From Lachnospiraceae bacterium (GTDB taxonomy: Bacteria > Bacillota > Clostridia > Lachnospirales > Lachnospiraceae): a stretch of 38,933 nt of DNA. The position numbers and the translations under genes were made by a program. How positions within the stretch are numbered: position 1 is the stretch's first letter; each line of letters begins with the position of its first letter. Shown here one piece after another: positions 18,769-27,862 of this stretch. Under the pieces are notes generated by a model. That model was not told the DNA's origin. It was given only the letters and a program-made list of their open reading frames with translations, and ran no database searches. Where the stretch lies: positions 1-38,933 of the forward strand of contig JAGBOJ010000021.1 in NCBI GenBank assembly GCA_017633935.1. The letters are read 5' to 3'.

Positions 18769-19437
18769 ATGGATAAATTAGACTACAGCCCCGAAGGGGT
18801 TGATTCATGGAAAACGATCATACTGCTTTACAATTCGGCATTAAAAGAGGTAGGGACAAAGCTGGAGATACTGAATGACGAGTTTCAGCATGTGCATCAG
18901 TACAATCCTATAGAGCATATAAAATCAAGGATAAAGACCCCCGAGAGTATAGTAAAAAAGCTCAAACGCAGAGGGTATGAAAGCTCGATCGAAAACATGG
19001 TGAAATATGTCAATGATATCGCCGGCATAAGGGTAATATGCTCATTTACCTCTGATATATACCGGATAGCGGATATGCTTGCAAAGCAGAGCGATATAAA
19101 GGTGCTTTCGATAAAGGATTATATAAGAAATCCCAAGGAGAGCGGATATAAAAGCTATCATATGATAGTCACCGTGCCTATCTTTCTGTCGGACGGAAGC
19201 AAGGAGGCAAAGGTGGAGATCCAGATAAGGACAGTTGCGATGGATTTCTGGGCAAGCCTTGAGCATAAGATCAACTATAAATACGAAGGGGATGTGCCCG
19301 AGCATATTAAGCGTGAGCTGCTTGAGTGCGCGGAAATGGTGTCGGATCTTGATGCAAAGATGCTGTCACTGAATGAAGAAATAAAGGATGGCGAAGAAGA
19401 CGAGGACGTAGTCGGCGGACTGCGCCTCGTCAGGTGA
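18769..19437 (+). CDS. Small alarmone synthetase, (p)ppGpp synthetase of the RelP/RelQ type
   Basis: 222 residues, the size of single-domain synthetases that make (p)ppGpp from ATP and GDP/GTP, without a hydrolase domain or TGS/ACT tail. The RelA/SpoT synthetase motifs are present: KSRIKTPESIVKKLKRRGYE, NDIAGIRVICSF, NPKESGYKSYHMIV, and the catalytic Glu strand EIQIRTVAMDFWASLEHKI, then YKYEG. Bacillota commonly carry such genes beside a long Rel; they respond to cell-wall or other stress by transcription. Upstream, a good promoter, a 5' hairpin and a mini-ORF suggest control of the message. RelP versus RelQ cannot be decided here. Confidence 0.9.
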   Translation: MDKLDYSPEGVDSWKTIILLYNSALKEVGTKLEILNDEFQHVHQYNPIEHIKSRIKTPESIVKKLKRRGYESSIENMVKYVNDIAGIRVICSFTSDIYRIADMLAKQSDIKVLSIKDYIRNPKESGYKSYHMIVTVPIFLSDGSKEAKVEIQIRTVAMDFWASLEHKINYKYEGDVPEHIKRELLECAEMVSDLDAKMLSLNEEIKDGEEDEDVVGGLRLVR

Positions 19438-19864
19438 TCGCCGTGTGTATCGGGGCTGATCTTATGATCAGTTATCGGAAAAGGGTGGAATGAATATGTT
19501 ATTGCCGTTTCTCCCTTAATTTTAACAAAAATCTTATAAATACACTAATAAAGAACTGCGCAAAAATGAGGAGTGCCCCGATGTTCCCTGAGGAACACCG
19601 AGGCTATTATGAAAAAATTATCTTCTAAAAGTCTTTAACAAGTATTCGTTGTTTCTTCGATTTCTTATAGTCAAATATTAACCCGTAGATATGAATAAAT
19701 TATGAACACGGTGTAAATATTTGGTAAATGTTCACAACGATAGCGAACAAAAATTCGAAAAATTGTGCAATATGCACAAAGTCAAGCCTCCCTGTTTTTA
19801 AAATCCTAATTGCGAATAAACATATTTGATGATAAAATTATGAAATATATGAGGTGACGATGCT
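19438..19864. other. 427-base gene-free, AT-rich intergenic region
   Basis: No convincing gene. It contains CTGATC-TTAT-GATCAG just after the synthetase stop (weak hairpin, no T tract), an imperfect 13-bp stem at 19575-19604 around TGTTCC-CTGA-GGAACA, a palindrome TTGTGCA-ATA-TGCACAA (19763-19779), and a promoter for the next gene. A 20-codon ORF at 19566 has no ribosome site. Confidence 0.6.
19810..19838 (+). promoter_or_regulatory. Promoter for coiled-coil membrane protein
   Basis: TTGCGA (19810-19815), 17-base spacer, TAAAAT (19833-19838). The palindrome TTGTGCA-ATA-TGCACAA (19763-19779) lies about 30 bases upstream and could be an operator. Confidence 0.5.
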
Positions 19865-20428
19865 ATGGATAATTTCATGGATAGGCTGGTCGAAAAGATC
19901 AATATGCAGAACAGCAGGGCAGGAAGAGACCGGGAAGAAAATGAAGAGATATACAGAAATACAAAGACAGAGATAGAGAGCTTTAAGAATACAACACATG
20001 AGGATCTTGAAAGCATAAGGAGTGATATTAAGGAGCTTTCCGGGACACGGGATCTGATAAATGACAGTACGGAAAAACTGATAAGCGAGATCAGGGAGCA
20101 GAAACAATCCGCACTGGATGACGTAAAGAACTCCGTATCAGATATCATCCATAAAGAAGATGTTAAGCTTTACCGCAATGTTCAGGCTGTGGTTTCGGAC
20201 GAAAATAAAAAGATGACCGAAAAGCTGGATGCCTTGGATAAGTCCATGGACAGGACGGCGGAATTTGAAAAGGTAAACTCCAGACTTGAAGATATAGAAT
20301 CTGTTGAGGGTGTGGTTGCAGGCAGGACATCGGGGTTGAAAAATCTTTTGATAGCGGTCATAATACTGCTTGCCTTGAATCTCTCCGGTATCGGAGTGAT
20401 AATAGCGCATCTTTTCGGGGTATTTTAA
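19865..20428 (+). CDS. Hypothetical coiled-coil protein with C-terminal membrane anchor
   Basis: 187 residues. Residues 1 to about 150 are highly charged with heptad-like spacing of hydrophobic residues (long coiled coil; EESIRSD/LEDIES-type segments), then a single C-terminal helix (LLIAVIILLALNLSGIGVIIAHLF). No signal peptide, so the coiled coil is likely cytoplasmic and tail-anchored. GAGGTG lies about eight bases before ATG 19865. No family is recognised. It precedes murA by about 50 bp and may share its transcript, hinting at an envelope-related role, but that is only context. Confidence 0.7.
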   Translation: MDNFMDRLVEKINMQNSRAGRDREENEEIYRNTKTEIESFKNTTHEDLESIRSDIKELSGTRDLINDSTEKLISEIREQKQSALDDVKNSVSDIIHKEDVKLYRNVQAVVSDENKKMTEKLDALDKSMDRTAEFEKVNSRLEDIESVEGVVAGRTSGLKNLLIAVIILLALNLSGIGVIIAHLFGVF

Positions 20429-20480
20429 GATTTTAGGATAAGGCAGAAGAGGATATATTGATAGAGGAGATGAATATATA

Positions 20481-21791
20481 TTGGAAGTGACGGAAAAGGA
20501 CCGATATGTCATCAGGGGAGGAAATCCTCTGGTAGGTGAGGTTGAGATCGGCGGAGCAAAAAATGCGGCACTGGCAATCGTTGCAGCGGCAATAATGACC
20601 GATGAGACGGTGACCATCGAGAATATTCCGGATGTCAGGGATACGAATGTAATGCTCGAGGCAATGCAGAGCATAGGTGTGAACATAAACCGTATAAACC
20701 GCCACACCGTGGAGATAAACGGCTCTATGGTCAAAAATGTTAATATCGATACTGAAAGCATCCGCAGGATACGGGCATCCTACTACCTTATGGGTGCGCT
20801 GCTCGGGAAATACAAGAGAGCCGAGGTGCCTCTTCCCGGAGGGTGTGATATAGGAAGCCGTCCCATAGACCAGCATGTAAAGGGCTTCAGGGCACTGGGA
20901 GCCGATGTGGTGATAGAAGGCGGTATCGTAAAGGCTAAGGCTGAAAAGCTCACGGGCGCTCATATATATATGGATGTCGTGACCGTGGGTGCGACCATAA
21001 ACGTTATGATGGCTGCTGCAATGGCAGAGGGCAAGACGATAATCGAAAATGCCGCGAAGGAGCCGCACGTCGTTGATGTTGCCAACTTCCTGAACAGTTG
21101 CGGGGCAAATGTGAAGGGCGCAGGTACCGATGTTATAAGGATATCGGGTGTGAGCAGGCTTAAGAAATGTACTTATTCGGTAATACCCGACCAGATAGAA
21201 GCGGGAACCTTTATGTATGCGGCCGCCGTAACAAAGGGAGATATACTTATCAGAAATATAATCCCCAAGCATCTTGAGTCGATATCGGCAAAGCTTACCG
21301 AGACAGGGTGCGAGGTACAGGAGTTTGACGATGCGGTAAGAGTGGTGGCTTCAAAGAGGCTTAAGCCCACTCATATAAAAACGCTTCCCTATCCGGGATA
21401 CCCGACTGATATGCAGCCGCAGGCAGGTGTTGCACTTGCTCTTTCCGAAGGTACAGGGACCATTACCGAAAGCATTTTTGAAAACCGGTTCAGGTATGTG
21501 GACGAGCTTACCAGAATGGGAGCAAATATAAGGGTCGAGGGAAATACAGCATTTATAGAAGGCGTGGAGAAATTTACAGGTGCAAGGATCAAGGCTCCGG
21601 ACTTAAGAGCCGGTGCAGCGCTGGTACTTGCGGGACTTGCGGCGGAAGGGACCACGATCATCGACAATGTTTATTATATAGAAAGAGGGTACGAGGACTT
21701 CGATAAAAAGCTTCGCAGGCTGGGAGCGGAGATCAGATTCACTGATGCCGGCGAGGATATGATGAAAACGAAATTCAAGGTTGTATCATAG
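20481..21791 (+). CDS. murA: MurA, UDP-N-acetylglucosamine 1-carboxyvinyltransferase
   Basis: Adds enolpyruvate from PEP to UDP-GlcNAc, the first committed step of peptidoglycan synthesis. 436 residues. The N-terminal strand YVIRGGNPLVGEVEIGGAK (Lys/Asn site), the catalytic Cys loop PLPGGCDIGSRPIDQHVKGF (Cys, so the fosfomycin-target form) and the C-terminal RYVDELTRMGANI are present. Start TTG 20481 follows AGAGGAG; there is no in-frame ATG near, and GTG 20487 is the only alternative. An out-of-frame six-codon ORF (20470-20490) overlaps the start. Its neighbours metK and dnaE are separate household functions. Confidence 0.95.
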   Translation: MEVTEKDRYVIRGGNPLVGEVEIGGAKNAALAIVAAAIMTDETVTIENIPDVRDTNVMLEAMQSIGVNINRINRHTVEINGSMVKNVNIDTESIRRIRASYYLMGALLGKYKRAEVPLPGGCDIGSRPIDQHVKGFRALGADVVIEGGIVKAKAEKLTGAHIYMDVVTVGATINVMMAAAMAEGKTIIENAAKEPHVVDVANFLNSCGANVKGAGTDVIRISGVSRLKKCTYSVIPDQIEAGTFMYAAAVTKGDILIRNIIPKHLESISAKLTETGCEVQEFDDAVRVVASKRLKPTHIKTLPYPGYPTDMQPQAGVALALSEGTGTITESIFENRFRYVDELTRMGANIRVEGNTAFIEGVEKFTGARIKAPDLRAGAALVLAGLAAEGTTIIDNVYYIERGYEDFDKKLRRLGAEIRFTDAGEDMMKTKFKVVS

Positions 21792-21852
21792 ATTTAAGAA
21801 AGCAACGGAAATGTAATTAGGATAATACAATGTATAGAAGGGAGAGACATCC

Positions 21853-23040
21853 ATGGAAAAAAGACTTTTTACTTCGGAATCGGTAACAGAGGGACATCCC
21901 GATAAGGTGTGTGATGCCATATCGGATGCCATACTTGATGAATGCATGAGGCAGGACCCCATGAGCAGGGTAGCCTGCGAGACGGCTACCTGTACCGGTT
22001 TTGTTCTCGTGACGGGCGAGATCACCACCAAGGCATATGTGGATATACAGAAGGTGGTACGTGATACCGTATGTGAGATAGGTTATACAAAATCGGAATA
22101 CGGATTTGACGGCAATACCTGTGCGGTAATGGTTGCGATAGATGAGCAGTCGGCGGATATAGCAATGGGTGTGGATAAGGCTCTTGAAGCAAAGGAAAAC
22201 ACTATGAGCGATGCCGAGATCGAAGCAATCGGCGCAGGTGATCAGGGAATGATGTTCGGATATGCTACGAACGAGACTCCCGAATACATGCCTTATTCGA
22301 TAGCTCTTGCCCATAAGCTCTGCAAGAAGCTTACGGATGTAAGGAAGGACGGGACATTGAAATATCTCCGTCCCGACGGCAAAAGTCAGGTATCCGTGGA
22401 ATATGATGAAAACGGCAAGCCTCTGCGTCTTGAAGCGATCGTTATATCCACACAGCATGACGATGATGTAACACAGGAGCAGATACATAAGGATATCAGA
22501 AAATACGTTATCGATCCGGTGGTTTCAAAGGAGCTTATCGACGATAAGACAAAGATATTCATCAATCCTACGGGAAGATTTGTCATCGGCGGACCTCACG
22601 GGGATGCCGGACTTACGGGAAGAAAGATAATAGTAGACACCTACGGCGGATATGCCCGTCACGGCGGCGGAGCCTTCTCCGGCAAGGATTGTACAAAGGT
22701 TGACCGTTCGGCGGCTTATGCGGCACGTTATGTTGCAAAGAATATTGTGGCAGCAGGACTTGCCGATAAATGCGAGATACAGCTTTCGTATGCGATAGGA
22801 GTTGCCCAGCCCACATCCGTTATGGTTGACACGGATGGTACCGGCAAGGTATCCGATGAGAAGCTCGTAGAGATAGTAAGAGAGAATTTTGATCTTCGCC
22901 CCGCAGGTATAATAAAGATGCTCGATCTGCGCAGACCCATCTACAAGCAGACTGCCGCATACGGACATTTCGGCAGGACGGATGTGGAGCTTCCGTGGGA
23001 GAAGATCGATAAGGCTGAGATATTAAAGAAATACCTTTGA
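21853..23040 (+). CDS. metK: MetK, S-adenosylmethionine synthetase
   Basis: Makes SAM from ATP and methionine. 395 residues. The family motifs are intact: [20 protein letters not shown] (His and Asp at the ATP/Mg site), the catalytic loop [12 protein letters not shown], and the P-loop-like [30 protein letters not shown] lies at 21838-21846. Only 61 bp separate it from murA, and I see no SAM riboswitch there. Confidence 0.97.
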   Translation: MEKRLFTSESVTEGHPDKVCDAISDAILDECMRQDPMSRVACETATCTGFVLVTGEITTKAYVDIQKVVRDTVCEIGYTKSEYGFDGNTCAVMVAIDEQSADIAMGVDKALEAKENTMSDAEIEAIGAGDQGMMFGYATNETPEYMPYSIALAHKLCKKLTDVRKDGTLKYLRPDGKSQVSVEYDENGKPLRLEAIVISTQHDDDVTQEQIHKDIRKYVIDPVVSKELIDDKTKIFINPTGRFVIGGPHGDAGLTGRKIIVDTYGGYARHGGGAFSGKDCTKVDRSAAYAARYVAKNIVAAGLADKCEIQLSYAIGVAQPTSVMVDTDGTGKVSDEKLVEIVRENFDLRPAGIIKMLDLRRPIYKQTAAYGHFGRTDVELPWEKIDKAEILKKYL

Positions 23041-23066
23041 AAACACCCTGATACTGGAGGAAAGCC

Positions 23067-24152
23067 ATGCCCCGTATTTTGACTCAGGATTTGGTTCCCG
23101 GAATGGTAACCGCTGAAGATGTTTATACGTATAATAATCAGCTTGTGCTCCTGAAGGATATGGAGTTGACGGATAAAACCATTACCAAGCTTGAGTTTTA
23201 TTCTATTTTAAGCGTGCGTATCAAGGACGACACGGCGGGTGTTGCTGCGGATATATCCCAGGAAGGGGCTGATCTTTCCTATTCCCAGAAAATAAAGGCA
23301 AGTGAGGAGTTTAAGCAGTTTAAGCATGAATTTGACAATGCGGTCGAGGATCTTAAGGGCAAGGTAAACGACATAGTCACATTGAATGCCGGGGATGTGA
23401 GTGCGGAGGACCTTCTTGAAGAGACTAACGGCTTGTTAAAGAATGCCGATACCGGATTTCACGTGTTCGATATGCTTCACAATATGCGCTCCTATGATGA
23501 TCCTACTTACGTACACTGCCTGAACGTATCACTTATCTGTAATGTCTTCGGAAAATGGCTGGGTATGAGTGACAGGGATGTCCAGACCCTTACGGTGGCA
23601 GGACTTCTGCATGATATCGGAAAGCTTAAGATTCCCGAGGATATCGTCGGCAAGCCGGCAAAGCTGACCGATGATGAATATAATGTTATAAAGACTCATA
23701 CCATGGAAGGCTACAATATATTAAAGGAGCTTGATCTGGACGAACATATAAAAAATGCGGCGCTTATGCATCATGAGCGCTGCGACGGGTCCGGATATCC
23801 CATGGGACTTAAGGGTGACAGGATAGACAATTTTGCTAAGATCGTCGCCATAGCGGATGTCTATGATGCCATGACAAGTGCCAGAGTCTACAGGGGACCT
23901 TTGTGTCCTTTTAAGGTTATTGGCATATTTGAGAGCGAAGGTCTCCAAAAGTATGATTCGGAGTACATACTTGTATTTCTGGAATATATCGTTAATACAT
24001 ATCTGAACAATCGCGTCAGACTTTCCAACGGTCTTGAAGGCGAGATAGTTCTTATCAACAAAATGGATCTTTCACATCCAATGGTTCACTGCGGCAGTCA
24101 TTATATAGATCTGTCACATGAACACGGGCTTTATGTAGAGGCAATTATCTGA
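23067..24152 (+). CDS. HD-GYP domain phosphodiesterase-like protein
   Basis: 361 residues. The N-terminal part (about 1-120) is a small variable domain beginning LTQDLVPGMVTAEDVYTYN, as in many Clostridia HD-GYP proteins. The HD-GYP domain follows: the HD pair in GLLHDIGKLKIPEDI, then HTMEGYNILKEL, then HHERCDGSGYPMGLKGD and IADVYDAMTSARVYR. All metal ligands and the GYP loop are kept, so it can be an active c-di-GMP (or cGAMP) hydrolase; the substrate is inferred from the family. There is no receiver or sensor domain. GGAGG precedes ATG 23067. It ends one base before the dnaE start, so it is coupled to dnaE. Confidence 0.9.
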   Translation: MPRILTQDLVPGMVTAEDVYTYNNQLVLLKDMELTDKTITKLEFYSILSVRIKDDTAGVAADISQEGADLSYSQKIKASEEFKQFKHEFDNAVEDLKGKVNDIVTLNAGDVSAEDLLEETNGLLKNADTGFHVFDMLHNMRSYDDPTYVHCLNVSLICNVFGKWLGMSDRDVQTLTVAGLLHDIGKLKIPEDIVGKPAKLTDDEYNVIKTHTMEGYNILKELDLDEHIKNAALMHHERCDGSGYPMGLKGDRIDNFAKIVAIADVYDAMTSARVYRGPLCPFKVIGIFESEGLQKYDSEYILVFLEYIVNTYLNNRVRLSNGLEGEIVLINKMDLSHPMVHCGSHYIDLSHEHGLYVEAII

Positions 24153-24153
24153 T

Positions 24154-27100
24154 ATGTCATTTGTTCATCTGCATACGCATACCGAATATTCTCTTTTAGA
24201 CGGTTCAAACAAGATAAAAGAATATGTTGCCAGAGTCAAAGAGCTTGGAATGAACGCGGCAGCCATTACCGATCACGGTGTGATGTACGGTGTTATAGAC
24301 TTTTACAAGGAGTGTATGGCACAGGGTATAAATCCCGTCATAGGCTGTGAGGTATATGTGGCTCCGGGCTCCAGATTTGACAAGGAGACCGGCAAAGGCG
24401 ACGAAAGATATCATCACCTTATCCTGCTTGCCGAAAACAACACCGGCTATAACAATCTTATGAAGATAGTCTCTGCGGGGTTTACGGAAGGGTTTTACTA
24501 CAGGCCGAGGGTTGATAAGGAAATACTGAAAAAATATCATGAAGGTTTGATCTGTTCATCCGCCTGTCTTGCGGGAGAGATAGCGTTGCTCATAGGGCGT
24601 GGGCAGATCGGAGCGGCTGAAAATGCCGCAAAGGAATATCTTGATATATTCGGAGAGGGCAATTATTTTCTGGAAATGCAGGATCACGGACTTTCGGATC
24701 AGGGTCTTGTAAATCAGGCTCTCATGGCGATGTCAAAGAAGCTCTCCATACCCCTTATAGTTACAAACGACTGTCATTATACATACGCGGAGGATGCAAA
24801 GCCGCACGATATCCTGCTCTGCCTCCAGACAGGCAAAAAGCTTATGGATACGGACAGGCTCAGATACGAAGGCGGACAGTATTATGTGAAATCCGAGGAA
24901 GAGATGAAAGAGGTTTTTCCCTATGCTCTTGAAGCCTTGGAGAACACACAGAAAATTGCGGACAGATGCCATGTGGAAATAGAATTTCATAATATCAAGC
25001 TGCCGCATTTTGAAGTGCCGGAAGGGTACGATTCATGGAGTTATTTAAATTACCTTGCAGAAAAAGGGTTTTCCGAAAGATATCCCGATGACAACGGAGA
25101 GCTTAAAGCAAGGATGAATGAGGAGCTTACGATAATAAAGACTATGGGATATGTGGATTATTTTCTCATAGTCTGGGACTATATAAACTATTCACGCACA
25201 CACGGGATACCGGTGGGACCGGGCAGAGGGTCTGCCGCAGGCTCGATAGTTTCCTACTGCCTTAAGATCACGGATATAGATCCTGTAAGATATAATCTGC
25301 TTTTTGAACGCTTCCTGAATCCCGAAAGAGTATCCATGCCGGATATTGACGTGGACTTTGCGTATGAAGGCAGACAGCAGGTAATTGATTATGTGATAGA
25401 AAAATACGGAGCTTCAAAATGCGTGCAGATAGTAACATTCGGTACACTTGCCGCAAAAGGAGTTATCCGTGATGTGACGCGTGTAATGGACCTGCCTTAC
25501 TTACGAGGCGACCAGCTTGCAAAGCTTGTGCCCAATGAACTGAATATCACGCTCAAAAAGGCTCTTGAAGAAAATAAGGATTTTAAGAAGCTTTATGATG
25601 AGGATGATGAGGTAAAAGAAATAATAGATATGTGTATGAAGCTTGAAGGGCTTCCGAGACACACATCCATCCATGCTGCAGGCATACTTATCACGCCTGA
25701 GGATACGGATAAATATGTGCCCCTTTCAAGAGGCGCAAACGGGGAAATAACCACCCAGTATACAATGACGACATTGGAAGAGCTCGGTCTTCTTAAGATG
25801 GACTTTTTGGGATTAAGGACGCTTACAGTCATCAAGGATGCGGTAGATGCGGCAAATGCGAGACATCCGGGACTTGAGCTTGATATTGACAGGATAGATT
25901 ATGACGATCCGAAGGTCATGGAATATATCGGGACGGGGAATACGGCAGGCATATTCCAGCTTGAATCCGGCGGAATGCAGGTATTTATGAAAAGGCTAAA
26001 GCCGAAAAGCCTTGAGGATATCATAGCGGGGATAGCTCTTTACAGACCCGGGCCCATGGATTTTATACCAAAGTATATCGAGGGTAAGAATAATGCCGGA
26101 AATGTTAAATATGACTGTCCCGAGCTTAAGCCCATACTCGAATCGACCTACGGCTGCATAGTATATCAGGAGCAGGTAATGCAGATAGTGCAGCAGCTTG
26201 GTGGATATACGCTTGGACGGGCCGATCTGGTACGCCGCGCAATGAGCAAGAAAAAGCAGTCTGTGATGGAGGAGGAGCAGGCAAACTTTGTCTACGGAAA
26301 TGAGGAGCAGGGTGTTCCGGGATGTGTAAAACGGGGTATAGATGAAAATGCTGCAAAAAAGATATACGGGGATATGATGGATTTTGCTAAATACGCATTC
26401 AATAAATCCCACGCAGCCTGCTATGCCTATGTTACAATGCAGACGGCATATTTAAAGTACTATTATCCCGTGGAATTCATGGCATCACTCCTTACAAGTA
26501 TAATGGACAACACGGTAAAGGTTTCAGAATATATCCTCTGCTGCCGGAATATGGGGATAAAGATCCTTCCGCCTGATATAAATGACGGATTCCCGGGCTT
26601 TACCGCTGCCGGAGATAATGCCATCAGGTACGGGCTTTGCGCGATAAAGGCGGTGGGGCGCCCTGTCATAAGCCGTATCATAGCGGAAAGAGAGGCAAAC
26701 GGAAAATTCAGGGATCTGAGGGATTTTATAAAAAGGACAGTCGGGAAGGATGTAAACAAAAGGGCTGTGGAGAGCTTTATAAAATCCGGTGCGCTGGATT
26801 CCCTGCTGCAGGGACATAACAGACGGGATTTCATCATGGTTTACCAGCTTATGATAGACAATATCTACAGCGAGAAGAAGAAAAACACCGAGGGACAGAT
26901 GAGCTTCTTTGACATCTTAAGCGATAAGGATGTGACGGAGGATAATTCGGAGTTTGAGATCAGGATACCGCATGTTGAGGATTTTGAGGAATGGAGACGG
27001 CTTGCGTATGAAAAAGAGGTGACAGGCGTATATATCACAGGACACCCTCTTCAGGAGTACGAGGGACTCTGGAGAAAAAATATCACCCTGAAAACAACGG

Positions 27101-27627
27101 ATTTTTTAAGAGACGAAGCTACAGGGAAGGTATCTCCGGGTGAAGGTGATAAAGCCACGATCGGCGGACTCATCACGGATATCAGTGTAAAGATAACCAA
27201 AAAGGGAGATTCGATGGCTATACTTAATCTCGAGGATCTGGTGGGTAACGTCGAGGTGCTGGTCTGGCCGAAGCAATATGAAATTTACAGGGATAAGCTG
27301 GAAGTAGATAATAAGGTATTCATTACAGGGAGAGTCAGGATAGAGGATGAAAAGGACGGACAGCTTGCGGCGGATTCCATTATGTTTTTTGAGGAAATGC
27401 CGCAGAAGATCTTTTTAAGATATAAGAATATGGAGACTTATGAGGCCGGAAAGGATGAGCTTGAACGGCTCTTGAGGTCGGCTCCCGGAAACGATGAGGT
27501 CTGCATCTATCTGGAAACGGAAAAAAAGCAGAAGAAATATTCAAATAAAATAGATTCCGCAAGGCTCCTGCCCTTATTAAAGGACCTTTACGGGGATGAA
27601 AATGTCAGGCCGGCGGATCATACCTGA
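24154..27627 (+). CDS. dnaE: DNA polymerase III alpha subunit, DnaE1-type
   Basis: Replicative polymerase subunit. 1157 residues. In order: PHP domain (VHLHTHTEYSLLDGSNKI, ITDHGVMYGVIDFY, ending near CHYTYAEDAKPHD), polymerase core with PGRGSAAGSIVSYCL and the catalytic aspartates in MPDIDVDFAYEGRQQ, the DFLGLRTLTVI segment, a helix-hairpin-helix region (YGLCAIKAVGRPVI), and a C-terminal OB fold (ATIGGLITDISVKITKKGD, then LEDLVGNVEVLVWP). The PHP His residues (HLHTHTEYS) look complete. The length and order are those of DnaE, not PolC. Confidence 0.96.
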   Translation: MSFVHLHTHTEYSLLDGSNKIKEYVARVKELGMNAAAITDHGVMYGVIDFYKECMAQGINPVIGCEVYVAPGSRFDKETGKGDERYHHLILLAENNTGYNNLMKIVSAGFTEGFYYRPRVDKEILKKYHEGLICSSACLAGEIALLIGRGQIGAAENAAKEYLDIFGEGNYFLEMQDHGLSDQGLVNQALMAMSKKLSIPLIVTNDCHYTYAEDAKPHDILLCLQTGKKLMDTDRLRYEGGQYYVKSEEEMKEVFPYALEALENTQKIADRCHVEIEFHNIKLPHFEVPEGYDSWSYLNYLAEKGFSERYPDDNGELKARMNEELTIIKTMGYVDYFLIVWDYINYSRTHGIPVGPGRGSAAGSIVSYCLKITDIDPVRYNLLFERFLNPERVSMPDIDVDFAYEGRQQVIDYVIEKYGASKCVQIVTFGTLAAKGVIRDVTRVMDLPYLRGDQLAKLVPNELNITLKKALEENKDFKKLYDEDDEVKEIIDMCMKLEGLPRHTSIHAAGILITPEDTDKYVPLSRGANGEITTQYTMTTLEELGLLKMDFLGLRTLTVIKDAVDAANARHPGLELDIDRIDYDDPKVMEYIGTGNTAGIFQLESGGMQVFMKRLKPKSLEDIIAGIALYRPGPMDFIPKYIEGKNNAGNVKYDCPELKPILESTYGCIVYQEQVMQIVQQLGGYTLGRADLVRRAMSKKKQSVMEEEQANFVYGNEEQGVPGCVKRGIDENAAKKIYGDMMDFAKYAFNKSHAACYAYVTMQTAYLKYYYPVEFMASLLTSIMDNTVKVSEYILCCRNMGIKILPPDINDGFPGFTAAGDNAIRYGLCAIKAVGRPVISRIIAEREANGKFRDLRDFIKRTVGKDVNKRAVESFIKSGALDSLLQGHNRRDFIMVYQLMIDNIYSEKKKNTEGQMSFFDILSDKDVTEDNSEFEIRIPHVEDFEEWRRLAYEKEVTGVYITGHPLQEYEGLWRKNITLKTTDFLRDEATGKVSPGEGDKATIGGLITDISVKITKKGDSMAILNLEDLVGNVEVLVWPKQYEIYRDKLEVDNKVFITGRVRIEDEKDGQLAADSIMFFEEMPQKIFLRYKNMETYEAGKDELERLLRSAPGNDEVCIYLETEKKQKKYSNKIDSARLLPLLKDLYGDENVRPADHT

Positions 27628-27682
27628 TATTGAACGGCCGGAAAAAATAGATTATAATGACTCCTAGTATATATTAAATACA

Positions 27683-27806
27683 ATGATATCGGCGTCAAAA
27701 GCACTTCGTGCTGTTTTAGGATACAATATATAGTTATTTCGAGCAAGCTCGATAACTATATATTGTATCCTAAAGGTGCTAAAGCACCTTTTGACGCTTA
27801 TATCAT
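27683..27806. repeat. Cloverleaf-shaped palindromic element between dnaE and pfkA
   Basis: A near fully base-paired 124-bp stretch. Outer arm ATGATAT (27683-27689) / ATATCAT (27800-27806), then GCGTCAAAA (27692-27700) / TTTTGACGC (27789-27797). Inside are three hairpins: GCAC-TTC-GTGC (27701-27711); a central stem of 23 perfect pairs, 27715-27737 with 27752-27774, extended by CGAGC (27740-27744) / GCTCG (27747-27751) after a two-base bulge; and GGTGC-TAAA-GCACC (27775-27788). The layout is a four-way junction, as in a MITE-like or cruciform element. It encodes nothing. No T tract follows on either strand. Confidence 0.75.
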
Positions 27807-27862
27807 ACAATTGTTTATTGCATTTACCATATTGTCAGTTTTTTCATATAGGAGGATGCTCT

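Noticed and set aside
19566..19628. 20-codon ORF in the intergenic region (MRSAPMFPEEHRGYYEK...)
   Set aside because: No ribosome site and it overlaps a hairpin; nothing supports expression.
20433..21272. 279-codon reverse-strand open frame under murA
   Set aside because: His/Tyr/Cys-rich product typical of antisense to a real gene; murA is certain.
21792..21852. Possible SAM riboswitch before metK
   Set aside because: The gap is only 61 bases, has no multi-stem structure and no terminator, so it cannot hold a SAM-I type element.
22525..22968. Reverse-strand open frame under metK
   Set aside because: Fully inside metK, no ribosome site, atypical amino acid composition.
27776..27862. Upstream start for pfkA giving about 29 more residues
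   Set aside because: The extra codons lie partly in the cloverleaf palindrome, and ATG 27863 has AGGAGG at proper spacing and matches the usual PfkA N-terminus.
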